DNA of 15,391 nucleotides from JAZKJD01 sp040384585 (GCA_040384585.1 JAZKJD010000021.1:1-15391); one strand, 5' to 3'. Positions 1-6,877 are shown, numbered from the stretch's first letter. Notes: generated from the sequence alone by a model not told the origin. Made by a program: numbers and translations.

Positions 1-2
1 CG

Positions 3-273
3 ACGGTTTTATCAACCTCTCGATTCTTAGTGTCTAAAAAACGGTTGCAAGATCAAAAGAACAAAAGAAAGAAATAGAGATGAAAACGAAAGCGCGAGAG
101 GCGCAGCTAAAGGAAGAAATAGAGATGAAAATGAAAGAGCAGGAGAAAAAAATCAACGAGTTAAGGAAGGGCTGTGATTTATTACAGGCTACAAACGCAA
201 AATTGCCGGAAGCAGCAGTGCACAATGCTTAGTTTCTGTCTCTAAATTGCAAGATGAGTTGTTTGCAAAATAG
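3..273 (+). pseudogene. Decayed coiled-coil reading frame (partial, frameshifted)
   Basis: No intact gene is visible here, but the stretch looks like former coding sequence. One frame is open from 38 to 232. From an ATG at 80 it gives a 50-residue, highly charged Lys/Glu peptide (KEEIEMKMKEQEKKINELRK region) of the kind that forms a coiled coil. Upstream, another frame (from 3) reads SKKRLQDQKNKRKK and stops at 75-77, suggesting a one-base frameshift near 60-70. A third frame carries SKLQDELFAK to a stop at 271-273, just before pgpA. No good ribosome binding site precedes the ATG at 80. I infer the tail of a broken coiled-coil protein, possibly continuing to the left of the window. It could also be low-complexity sequence that is open by chance. 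Function is unknown. Confidence 0.3.
69..131 (+). repeat. In-frame direct repeat, 45-bp period
   Basis: An identical 18-bp block (AAGAAATAGAGATGAAAA) occurs at 69-86 and again at 114-131. The offset is exactly 45 bases (15 codons), so both copies encode the same (K/E)EIEMK motif in the open frame. This is typical of internally duplicated coiled-coil proteins and supports the idea that the stretch was once coding. Confidence 0.6.
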
Positions 274-285
274 TTGAGAAAAAAT

Positions 286-765
286 ATGAAAAAAAATGTA
301 GTGTATAAAGTATTTAGTAATCCTATTTATTTTATTGCATTTGGTTTTGGGTCGGGATTATCCCCTTTTGCACCGGGCACTTGCGGAACCTTAGTCGCAA
401 TTCCTCTGTATTATCTTATTCACTCCTTTTCTTTAATAAACTACAGTCTTATTCTCTTTCTGGCTATCGTCATCGGTATTTGGCTGTGTGATATAACAGA
501 GCGCGATATTGGTATTCACGATTATTCGGGTATCGTTTGGGATGAGATTTGTGGATTTGGACTTACGATGTTAGCGGCCCCTAAAGGGTGGTTATGGATT
601 GTCTTAGGTTTTTTCTTATTTCGTTTATTTGATATTGTGAAACCCTGGCCTATTGCCTGGATGGACCGCAAATTGCCCAGAGGGTTTGGTGTTATGCTCG
701 ATGATTTAATGGCCGCTGTTTATGCGTGGCTTGTTTTACACTTAATCCATCATCTTTTCTTTTAA
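286..765 (+). CDS. pgpA: Phosphatidylglycerophosphatase A
   Basis: Removes the phosphate from phosphatidylglycerophosphate to give phosphatidylglycerol at the inner membrane, a late step of phospholipid synthesis. The 159-residue product aligns along its whole length with the E. coli PgpA family (about 170 residues). Conserved blocks are GSGLSPFAPGTCGTL (22-36), HDYSGIVWDE (78-87), RLFDIVKPWP (113-122) and GVMLDDLMA (135-143); the acidic residues of the last three blocks are the usual active-site candidates. Hydrophobic stretches around 38-68, 100-116 and 140-156 fit a small multi-pass membrane protein. I chose the ATG at 286; an in-frame TTG at 274 would add four residues (LRKN) and neither has a strong Shine-Dalgarno. 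In many relatives pgpA follows thiL, but here it follows a decayed frame, so the neighbourhood has been rearranged. Confidence 0.93.
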   Translation: MKKNVVYKVFSNPIYFIAFGFGSGLSPFAPGTCGTLVAIPLYYLIHSFSLINYSLILFLAIVIGIWLCDITERDIGIHDYSGIVWDEICGFGLTMLAAPKGWLWIVLGFFLFRLFDIVKPWPIAWMDRKLPRGFGVMLDDLMAAVYAWLVLHLIHHLFF

Positions 766-797
766 TGGTAAATTGATAAGCAGGTCTCATTAAATAA

Positions 798-1082
798 CTA
801 TAGCAAATCACCATAGGCTTTATAGTTAAATTTGATAGTAGAAATTGTATTTTTTTCATGGTAATGCCATATTAACTTCCGTATTTGTTGTATAAGCTCT
901 TCCATTTTTGTAAATGATTTACAGCCATATATTTTCAGCTTCAGCCACTGCCAGAAGCGTTCTATTGGATTATATTCCGGCGAATAGGGAGGTAAAAAAA
1001 ACAGCTTTAGCCAACTCTGTTTTTTAACAAATGCCTGTACTTTTTTGCTTCGATGAATTGAACCATTATCCAAAATAATCAT
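798..1082 (-). mobile_element. IS630-family transposase, C-terminal remnant
   Basis: A 94-residue product matching only the C-terminal half of the DDE catalytic domain of IS630/Tc1-type transposases. It has the second catalytic Asp in ILDNGSIHRS (D5) and the Glu in LPPYSPEYNPIERFW (E41), 36 residues apart as in the DD34-36E group. The helix-turn-helix N-terminus and the first catalytic Asp are missing. Directly upstream, the same frame carries a TAG immediately before the ATG and another TAG seven codons further back, with transposase-like sequence (PTRFQR) between. The gene is therefore broken rather than merely short. No terminal inverted repeats or TA duplication could be confirmed. It is an inactive insertion-sequence scar between pgpA and the glycosidase genes. 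Confidence 0.85.
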
Positions 1083-1133
1083 CTATCGTTGAAAACGAGT
1101 TGGCTAGATGCAAATGAATTCGTGGGGATATTT

Positions 1134-1231
1134 CAGATTGCGAGCGCGAAGCGCGCGGCAATCGGGTGAAACGCTTCATTTTTTCTGGATGGCCACGGCC
1201 TCACTAACGTTTCGGCCTCGCCATGACGGAC
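1134..1231. repeat. Hairpin-rich intergenic repeat element (candidate dispersed repeat)
   Basis: This non-coding stretch is far more GC-rich than its surroundings and holds two hairpins. The first (1137-1162) has ATTGC/GCAAT ends around a GCGCG-type stem. The second (1190-1223) has TGGC/GCCA ends and inner GGCC pairs, with one bulge and one mismatch. Read on the minus strand it begins CGTCATGGCGAGGCC and contains GTGGCCATCCAG. That resembles the TCATTGCGAG...GCAATCCAG class of intergenic repeats scattered through many bacterial genomes, including intracellular ones. I infer a multicopy palindromic repeat; the copy number in this genome cannot be seen from one window. Confidence 0.5.
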
Positions 1232-1308
1232 TATTTTTATTTTTTGTAGCGTGCAAAGGTGAAACTTTCTGCGTGGTTTTTATTTAAGATTATTTTTATT
1301 AAATCAGT

Positions 1309-1341
1309 TATAATTTACTGGTTTTTTAATAAAATTAGGAG
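1309..1341 (+). promoter_or_regulatory. Likely -10 box and Shine-Dalgarno of the GH3-like gene
   Basis: A perfect TATAAT lies at 1309-1314, 36 bases before the start codon, in a very AT-rich stretch. No convincing -35 hexamer sits at the right distance. AGGAG at 1337-1341 is eight bases from the ATG at 1350 and fixes that start. The -10 call is tentative; the ribosome binding site is good. Confidence 0.45.
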
Positions 1342-1349
1342 TTCATTCT

Positions 1350-2486
1350 ATGGAAGGAATATTAACAATAGGTGTTGTGTTAGACGAGTGGTTAGAAAAT
1401 ACATCCATTCGTGAAAAATTTAACGAACTTATTAAAAATCCTATCATCCGAGAAGTTTCTATTTTTTGTGGCGAGAAAAAAGCCATTAACCTAACTGAAG
1501 TAAAACAATTTTCTGATGAAATTCGTGGCCTTCGTACCGATATCGACATCGCCGTTGATCAAGAAGGTGGATTGGTGCAAAGATTACGAGGCGATGGATT
1601 TACTCAATTACCTCAACCAGATGACCTACGCCGGCTATATAAAGAAGATCGGCAAGGGGAAAGAGACGTAGCCAGGGCTTGTGGTATTGTAACCGCTTAT
1701 GAGCTACGTCATGCAGGTATTAATATTTTGTATGGACCTGTATTGGATACTTACAATCCTAATTCGGCTGCTATCGGAAAAAGATGCCGATCTTACGGAA
1801 ATCCACCGGATAGCACTGATTTACTGGAGCATTATTTAAAGGGTATAAATGGGTGTCTCTATACGGTCGTAAAGCACTTCCCCGATCATGGACAAGTGGT
1901 AAATGATACGCATGCAAAAATAGCTACCGATGAGCGTAGCGTAAAAGAGATTGATACCCAATCTTTACCACCTTATAAAAGTCTTACTTATGATGCGCTG
2001 ATGATACCGCATGTAATTTATTCATCGGTTGACGAGTTACCCGCTACCCTTTCAAAAAAAACCATCGATTTTTTTATTGATAAGATAAAGAAAAACCCTT
2101 TGCCATTATTTAGTGATGCATTGGAAATGGATGCATTGAAGGCCATAGAACCTACGATTAATAAAAGGGTATATCGATGCCTTAACAGTGGCTGTGATGC
2201 CATCCTGTACTGTGGTGGTGGCGGTAACCCTGAGCGAGATTATTTAACCAAACTTAATGAATTACTTGAATTTATTGCAGAAAAAAAACAAACTGAACCA
2301 GCATTTTTGTGCCGTTATCGAGAAGCTGAAGACAAAATAAAAAGCCTATCGGCCCGCGAATTAAATTCACCCCTTTCTTTGGAAGAGTATAACGTTGCTA
2401 AACGAGTAATTGATAGAAAATTAGCTTTAGAGCCAGAGCCTACCGTTGAATCTGAACAACAGTGTTATCAACGTTGCGTTCCTTAA
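1350..2486 (+). CDS. Glycoside hydrolase family 3, NagZ-like beta-N-acetylglucosaminidase
   Basis: A 378-residue GH3-type TIM-barrel protein. NagZ enzymes remove GlcNAc from peptidoglycan fragments in the cytoplasm during cell-wall recycling. Visible landmarks: AVDQEGGLVQRLR (68-80), GPVLDTY (129-135), KHFPDHG (175-181) with DTH (186-188), which supplies the Asp-His general acid/base dyad of NagZ, and LFSDALEMDAL (253-263), whose D256 aligns with the catalytic nucleophile. GCDAIL (281-286) is also typical. There is no signal peptide, as expected for a cytoplasmic NagZ. Odd points are Asp in place of the usual Gly in KHFPGHG, and a tail beyond the barrel ending in a Glu-rich stretch and CYQRCVP. 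The two catalytic positions are intact, so activity is plausible, but substrate is uncertain and I give no symbol. The gene stands alone with its own ribosome binding site, between a transposase scar and a convergent hydrolase. Confidence 0.82.
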   Translation: MEGILTIGVVLDEWLENTSIREKFNELIKNPIIREVSIFCGEKKAINLTEVKQFSDEIRGLRTDIDIAVDQEGGLVQRLRGDGFTQLPQPDDLRRLYKEDRQGERDVARACGIVTAYELRHAGINILYGPVLDTYNPNSAAIGKRCRSYGNPPDSTDLLEHYLKGINGCLYTVVKHFPDHGQVVNDTHAKIATDERSVKEIDTQSLPPYKSLTYDALMIPHVIYSSVDELPATLSKKTIDFFIDKIKKNPLPLFSDALEMDALKAIEPTINKRVYRCLNSGCDAILYCGGGGNPERDYLTKLNELLEFIAEKKQTEPAFLCRYREAEDKIKSLSARELNSPLSLEEYNVAKRVIDRKLALEPEPTVESEQQCYQRCVP

Positions 2487-2523
2487 GATGTGTTGATGAT
2501 TTTTCTTGCATACTCATTTACTA

Positions 2524-2569
2524 TTGCAGTAACGCTGGACTAAATTGATGCAATCAACTTAGTCTGCAA
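2524..2569. repeat. Inverted repeat between convergent genes (possible bidirectional terminator)
   Basis: GACTAA (2538-2543) and TTGAT (2545-2549) pair with ATCAA (2553-2557) and TTAGTC (2559-2564) around a GCA loop, with a single A/C mismatch between the two stems. TTGCA (2524-2528) and TGCAA (2565-2569) can close the base. It lies between the 3' ends of two convergent genes, where a shared terminator would be expected. The stem is AT-rich, however, and the nearest T-run (2582-2588 on the + strand) is 13 bases away, so it is not a textbook intrinsic terminator. Confidence 0.45.
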
Positions 2570-2602
2570 CACAGGGTAGATCTTTTTTCATCATCAGGGA
2601 CC

Positions 2603-3820
2603 TCAGTTGGTTGACTCCATTGGTTGACTCCATTGTTCCCTGATATATCTAGCAACACTTTGAGCTTGAGGTTTTCGTAGAGAAAGGTGTCTAAATAAAA
2701 TACTCCCCTGAATCTGTGGAGTTGAATTATTAAGATCGAGCTGCCGCTTTATTTCAGGAACTCCGTCTTCAAAGGTCCAATCAGGTTCCACAGTACTAGG
2801 GATACCTACTTTATAAAGCGCCATACCTATATATAATTTGACATGCGTTCCCTTCACCGTATTTGCCCACCACTGTGCTATCACATTATAACGTGCAATT
2901 TCTCTTTCAAATGTCCAATAGATCTGCGGTACAATATAATCAATCTTTTCTTTAAGTACCCACTGACGCGTGTCGGCATAAGATCCATCAAAATTAGTTA
3001 CTTGCACTTCTGTATCTGAGCCGTTTGGATCAATTTTAGCTGGATCCTTTAGGTCAAATTTTTTATTTCTCCAAACACCTGCCGGACTAATACCAAACTG
3101 AACGTTTGATTTAATTGATTTTATTGCTTCCGATACCTCCGTTATTAACAAATAGGTATTATTGCGCCGCCAATCTACTTTATTATCAAAATTGCATCGA
3201 TATTTTTTATACGTTTCATCATCATCAAGGTATGAAGCCTTGGATTCGTAATAGAAATAGTCATCAAAGTGAATGGCATCAACACTATAGTTTTTAACAA
3301 TTTCAGTCACTCTATCCTTAACCCAAGCACGTACTTCGGGAATTCCTGGATTGAGTACAAAACGGTCATAAGCTATGCCAATCCAATCTTTATGACGCTT
3401 ATAGATACTTTCATGTGAATTAGGATCACTATTTTCAAGAGAGTTAATCGTTTCTTGCTTTGTATCCATAGAGACCCGATATGGATTTAGCCAAGCATGC
3501 AATTTTAATCCTTTGGCATGTGCTGCTTCAACCGCAAACCCCAATGGATCAAACCCAGGATCCTTACCTAAAGATCCTGTTAAGTAAGAAGACCAGGGAA
3601 GAAAAGAAGAGCGGTAAAAAGCGTCTGCACAAGGACCTACGTGAAAAATAATATCGGACATCCCCATCTTAACAGCTTCATCCACTATACGTAATAACTC
3701 TGCTTTTTGAGCCGTAACACGCTCTGAGGTATTTAGAATTTGGGATGATGCTTTAGAAGGCCAATCTAAATTATCTACTGTAGCCACCCAGCTGGCACGT
3801 AATTCACTATTTACTGGCAT
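2603..3820 (-). CDS. Glycosyl hydrolase-like 10 (GHL10/DUF187) family protein
   Basis: A 405-residue protein of the family that includes E. coli DigH (YddW), a peptidoglycan glycosidase acting on denuded glycan strands, and B. subtilis YngK. The N-terminus RASWVATVDNLDWPS (8-22) is the family's usual opening strand. FHVGPCADAFY (59-69), SYLTGSLGKDPGFDPLGF (78-95), KLHAWLNPYRVS (106-117), DAIHFDDYFY (181-190, acidic active-site candidates D186/D187), FGISPAGVWRN (242-252) and YIVPQIYWTFE (295-305) follow in order. Known relatives are usually exported or lipoproteins, but this one starts directly at the domain with no signal peptide. The start is supported by AAGGAG at 3826-3831, five bases upstream. 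It lies 45 bp downstream of rlmH on the same strand and could be co-transcribed with it. Its C-terminus has been altered by a 13-bp tandem duplication. The family call is strong; the substrate is inferred only. Confidence 0.85.
   Translation of the reverse strand: MPVNSELRASWVATVDNLDWPSKASSQILNTSERVTAQKAELLRIVDEAVKMGMSDIIFHVGPCADAFYRSSFLPWSSYLTGSLGKDPGFDPLGFAVEAAHAKGLKLHAWLNPYRVSMDTKQETINSLENSDPNSHESIYKRHKDWIGIAYDRFVLNPGIPEVRAWVKDRVTEIVKNYSVDAIHFDDYFYYESKASYLDDDETYKKYRCNFDNKVDWRRNNTYLLITEVSEAIKSIKSNVQFGISPAGVWRNKKFDLKDPAKIDPNGSDTEVQVTNFDGSYADTRQWVLKEKIDYIVPQIYWTFEREIARYNVIAQWWANTVKGTHVKLYIGMALYKVGIPSTVEPDWTFEDGVPEIKRQLDLNNSTPQIQGSILFRHLSLRKPQAQSVARYIREQWSQPMESTN
2607..2632. repeat. 13-bp perfect tandem duplication in the end of the GHL10 gene
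   Basis: TTGGTTGACTCCA occurs twice in direct succession, at 2607-2619 and 2620-2632. It lies inside the last codons of the minus-strand hydrolase gene. Because 13 is not a multiple of three, the second copy is read in a different frame: the upstream copy (minus-strand order) encodes WSQP and the next encodes MESTN followed by the stop. Confidence 0.9.
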
Positions 3821-3865
3821 CCTCTCTCCTTATTTATGCGCAAGTCTAGGTGTATTTTATACCCT

Positions 3866-4354
3866 TCAAAACTTTTTGAAAATGCAATTGTCTCGATGAT
3901 AGGGATGACCTTTCAACATACTCCAAGCGCGATAAAGTTGTTCGGCAATCAAAATTCGGACTAGCGGGTGAGGGAGGGTTAAAGGAGAGAGTGACCAAAT
4001 ACGCTCTGCGCTGTTTAAGCAATCTAACCCTAAGCCATCTGGGCCGCCAATCAGGAAGCTTATATCCTGTCTATCCAATTGCCATTGGTGTAATGCTTGA
4101 GCGAGTTGTTTTGTATTCCATAGTTCGCCTTTTTCATCAAGCGCTATTCGTCGAGATTGTTTAGGGACAGCGGCTTGTATTTTTTTTTCCTCTTCTGCTA
4201 TGAGCTGCGGAACTTTGCTATTCTTACTGCGTTTGCTGGGTGTAATGGCGATTAAATTGAGTTTACATTCTATTAAACGTTTCTGATATTCCTTAAAACC
4301 TTCAGTGACCCACATTGGCATACGGGTACCCACAGCAATCAAATGCAGCATCAT
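3866..4354 (-). CDS. rlmH: 23S rRNA pseudouridine-1915 N3-methyltransferase RlmH
   Basis: A SPOUT-family methyltransferase that uses S-adenosylmethionine to methylate pseudouridine 1915 in helix 69 of 23S rRNA on the assembled 70S ribosome. The 162-residue product (E. coli 155) shows the family opening LHLIAVGTRMP (3-13), the cofactor-binding knot FLIGGPDGLG (100-109) and the C-terminal block LTLPHPLVRILIAEQLYRAW (125-144) with GHPYHR (149-154). E. coli RlmH ends one residue after PYHR; here eight residues follow (DNCIFKKF). I start it at the ATG at 4354, which overlaps the rsfS stop; an adjacent ATG at 4351 and a GTG at 4372 are alternatives, but the family begins right before LxLIAVG. The overlap implies translational coupling to rsfS. 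Confidence 0.95.
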   Translation of the reverse strand: MMLHLIAVGTRMPMWVTEGFKEYQKRLIECKLNLIAITPSKRSKNSKVPQLIAEEEKKIQAAVPKQSRRIALDEKGELWNTKQLAQALHQWQLDRQDISFLIGGPDGLGLDCLNSAERIWSLSPLTLPHPLVRILIAEQLYRAWSMLKGHPYHRDNCIFKKF

Positions 4355-4695
4355 ACGGTGGGTTTTCCCCACAATTTTTCAAGATGGTAAAATTCACGTA
4401 CGCTAGGCGACATGATATGGATAATCGCGTCGACTAAGTCGATTAATACCCATTCTGCTTCCTTTTCACCCTCTACACCCAAGACAACGATTCCTTTTTT
4501 TTTAGCCATAGCGACGACATAATCTGCTAGGGCTTTAATATGCCGGTTAGAGTTACCGGTACAAATGATCATCAGGTCGGTTATGTCAGTAATATGTCTG
4601 ACATCGAGTACGGTAATATCTTTTGCTTTATGGTCCGCTAATAAAGGGACGATATCTGTTTCGAATATCGATTTCTTTAACGTTGTGTTTGTCAT
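4351..4695 (-). CDS. rsfS: Ribosomal silencing factor RsfS
   Basis: Binds ribosomal protein uL14 on the 50S subunit and blocks subunit joining, lowering translation when nutrients are scarce. The 114-residue product (E. coli 105) carries the family core: DITVLDVRHITDITDLMIICTGNS, then HIKALADYVV, and the C-terminal WVLIDLVDAIIHIMSPSVREFYHLEKLWG, in which the conserved (V/A)HI(M/F) and FY.LE.LW elements are plain. Its ATG overlaps the nadD stop (ATGA) and its own stop overlaps the rlmH start, so all three genes are probably translated as a coupled unit. In E. coli cobC lies between nadD and rsfS; it is absent here. Confidence 0.96.
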   Translation of the reverse strand: MTNTTLKKSIFETDIVPLLADHKAKDITVLDVRHITDITDLMIICTGNSNRHIKALADYVVAMAKKKGIVVLGVEGEKEAEWVLIDLVDAIIHIMSPSVREFYHLEKLWGKPTV

Positions 4696-5318
4696 AGGTA
4701 TAACTTTTGTTCCAGAATGTAATCAAGGACGGATGGAGGTAATGAACCAGTAGGGTATAAGCCTTTAGCAATATCTGTCCGTATCATCGTCGCCGAAATG
4801 GCTAATGGTTTTACATGAGTCATGAATAAAAATCCAGCCGCTTGTTGTAATAATAAATGGGCATCTTTGATTTGAAATTTTTTAATAAAGGCTTGAATAG
4901 AGGGATGATATGATTCAGGATAGTTAGGTCGAGGTACAATGACCAAGTGGGCATATTGAATTAATGATGTCCATTCATGCCAGTGGTATAAATTAACTAA
5001 ATTATCGCTACCTAAAATAAGTGCTAAGGGAACATTAGCAAATTCATTGCGTAAAGAGATTAAGGTATCTAGGGTATAAGAAGGCGTTGTGCGTGCTAGC
5101 TCGCGTTGGTCGATGAAACAATAAGGATAGGGAATAAGCGCGCGTTGTAACATAGCCAGTCTTTGTGATGCATTAGCAATGACTTTTTTGCTGAGTAAGG
5201 GATTTTTACAAGGAATGAAACGCACTTCTTTTACGTGCAGCTGTTGATGCAACGCCTGGGCAATATGTAAATGTCCATAATGAATGGGATCAAAGGTTCC
5301 CCCTAAAAGGCCTAGCAT
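4692..5318 (-). CDS. nadD: Nicotinate-nucleotide adenylyltransferase
   Basis: Transfers AMP from ATP to nicotinate mononucleotide, giving deamido-NAD, the step before NAD synthetase. The 208-residue product (E. coli 213) has the nucleotidyltransferase signature GGTFDPIHYGH (6-16), TPSYTLDTL (78-86), ILGSDNLVNLYHWHEW (101-116), VIVPRPNYP (126-134) and the late ISATMIR (174-180), which matches the ISSTxIR phosphate-binding motif with Ala for the first Ser position. The start overlaps the holA 3' end by seven bases and the stop overlaps the rsfS ATG. Confidence 0.96.
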   Translation of the reverse strand: MLGLLGGTFDPIHYGHLHIAQALHQQLHVKEVRFIPCKNPLLSKKVIANASQRLAMLQRALIPYPYCFIDQRELARTTPSYTLDTLISLRNEFANVPLALILGSDNLVNLYHWHEWTSLIQYAHLVIVPRPNYPESYHPSIQAFIKKFQIKDAHLLLQQAAGFLFMTHVKPLAISATMIRTDIAKGLYPTGSLPPSVLDYILEQKLYL

Positions 5319-6337
5319 AAGGTTTTTAACCCCGCTAATTGCATGCTTAAGCGTTGTAATGTATTCCAGATATTGCCTGGCTCCACACCTTTTATTATGC
5401 GATCACTGCGCGCAGAGAATCGTAACAGCTGATACCATTGGGCTAGGCAATGGCGCTGCAAGGCTCGTTGAAATAAGTGTTGCCGCTTTTCCCAGAGGTG
5501 GGCGCTTTGGAAAAGCGTCTTTAAGTCTTTACCTTTGGCAAGTTGAAAAGCAAATGAAGCAAGTTGTCGGCATTCACGACTGAGTGACCATAGGATTAAT
5601 AAAGGTTCTACGCCTTCTTCTTGGAGACGATTTAAAATCCGTAAGCAGCGAGAGGCCTCTCCTTGTAATGCCGCATCTATTAGTTTAAAGGGATCAAAGC
5701 GCGCATTATCAGAGAGTGCTTCTATCACCGCTGCCTGTGTAATGACTTGCTGAGTGTTTAATGCAAAGTATAAGCTCAGTTTTTCAATCTCTTGTGCCGT
5801 CGCTAATAGATTTCCCTCCGATGCAAAGATAAGACACTGAATAGCCTCTTTATCTGCTGTTAACCCGACGGATGCTAAGCGTTCGGTGATCCACAATGAT
5901 AATTGAGGTTTTTCCATGGGCCGGACGGTTATACAAACACCAGCCATATCAATACTTTTAAACCATCCCGTTTGCTGTAAGCGGCGATCCAGTTTTCCAG
6001 TAATAATGAGTAAAAGTTTGTTAGTTGGCGGATCGCTTGCATAGGTTTTAAGCATTTGTGCTGCTGCTTCAGAAATACCTTGCGAAAGATGGAGTTCTAA
6101 AATTTGTTTTTCCGCAAACAGACCATAATTATTACTACGAGTGAGTAGGTCTTGCCAATTAAAACCCGATTCGGCATGAAATACTTCGCGTTCGGAAAAA
6201 CCTAGTTTTTTTGCACGGTTACGAAGGGTATCACAGGCCGTTTGTACGAGAAGAAGCTCTTCGCCACTAATAAAATAAATGCAAGCTAAAGACTTATCCG
6301 TTAAGTGCTGACTCAATTGTTCGTAACGCAGTTGCAT
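5312..6337 (-). CDS. holA: DNA polymerase III subunit delta
   Basis: The clamp-loader subunit that opens the beta sliding clamp. The 341-residue product matches E. coli HolA in length (343) and layout. The N-terminal domain starts LRYEQLSQHL and continues IYFISGEELLLVQTACDTLR (family pattern Y.L.G.D.LL.QE). Next come a GLFAEKQILEL strand, LLLIITGKLDRR in place of a classical P-loop, and the helical EGNLLATAQEIEKLSLY block. FDPFKLIDAALQGEASRCLRILNRLQEEG then leads into the collar domain, with ILWSLSRECRQL. It begins six bases after the lptE stop and ends inside the nadD start. Confidence 0.93.
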   Translation of the reverse strand: MQLRYEQLSQHLTDKSLACIYFISGEELLLVQTACDTLRNRAKKLGFSEREVFHAESGFNWQDLLTRSNNYGLFAEKQILELHLSQGISEAAAQMLKTYASDPPTNKLLLIITGKLDRRLQQTGWFKSIDMAGVCITVRPMEKPQLSLWITERLASVGLTADKEAIQCLIFASEGNLLATAQEIEKLSLYFALNTQQVITQAAVIEALSDNARFDPFKLIDAALQGEASRCLRILNRLQEEGVEPLLILWSLSRECRQLASFAFQLAKGKDLKTLFQSAHLWEKRQHLFQRALQRHCLAQWYQLLRFSARSDRIIKGVEPGNIWNTLQRLSMQLAGLKTLC

Positions 6338-6343
6338 GAAGAA

Positions 6344-6877
6344 CTACCTGGTAGGAGGATAACGCTGGGAAAATCGTTGACGCAGCGCCGGTGCGCTTAA
6401 TCGTGTGATTAGTTGCTGAATGGCGTCCTGATGCATATCTTCTTCTAAATCACTCTGTGTATTGAGATCGCCGCTTAGTTGGTTTGAGGTGATAGAAAAA
6501 TTGCGTGTAGCACGGATTTGTTGTGGTGGTAATAGAATATGATTTGCGCTATCGAGTAGTTGAAAAAGTATTGTATAAGAAAGTAGATAGGTTGTTGTTT
6601 GACCTGCGTTTCCTAAACTGGTGACAGTCCGGGTAAAGCTTTGTGAAAGTATTTGTAGCGTAATCGGCGCGGGGGGTGAAGTACGTACATCAACTCCGAT
6701 TGCTGATAAGGCTTGCCGCAGCGCTTTACTAAAATCGGTGTAAGGCGGGTTTGATGTTAAGTAAAGTGTATGAAAGGCTAGTGTTTGATGCCCATAGCCG
6801 CGCAATTGAAATCCGCAGCCATTCAATGTTAATAGTAATAAAAGGCCACAAAAAAATTGATAAAAACGAGTTCTCAT
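6344..6877 (-). CDS. lptE: LPS-assembly lipoprotein LptE
   Basis: The outer-membrane lipoprotein that plugs the LptD barrel and helps place lipopolysaccharide on the cell surface. From the ATG at 6877 the product has 177 residues: a short basic start (MRTR), a hydrophobic stretch and a lipobox LNGC with the lipidated Cys at 21, followed by GFQLRG, which matches the GCGWHLR opening of E. coli LptE. Asn at the -2 position of the lipobox is unusual but tolerated. The rest (ISITSNQLSG-type strands, DLEEDMHQDAIQQLITRLSA) fits the family's alpha/beta fold. A longer TTG start at 6898 would overlap leuS and push the signal peptide inward, so I reject it. It sits 10 bp after leuS, as in E. coli. Confidence 0.92.
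   Translation of the reverse strand: MRTRFYQFFCGLLLLLTLNGCGFQLRGYGHQTLAFHTLYLTSNPPYTDFSKALRQALSAIGVDVRTSPPAPITLQILSQSFTRTVTSLGNAGQTTTYLLSYTILFQLLDSANHILLPPQQIRATRNFSITSNQLSGDLNTQSDLEEDMHQDAIQQLITRLSAPALRQRFSQRYPPTR

Noticed and set aside
34..225. Minus-strand 63-codon open frame rich in Ser, Phe and Ile
   Set aside because: It is the antisense of the Lys/Glu-rich coiled-coil frame; such bias automatically gives a Phe/Ser/Ile-rich shadow.
4355..4372. Six-residue extension of RlmH from a GTG
   Set aside because: The family begins just before LxLIAVG, and the ATG at 4354 overlaps the rsfS stop in the usual coupled way.
5284..5583. 99-codon plus-strand frame
   Set aside because: Lies antisense within holA and nadD, both of which are well supported.
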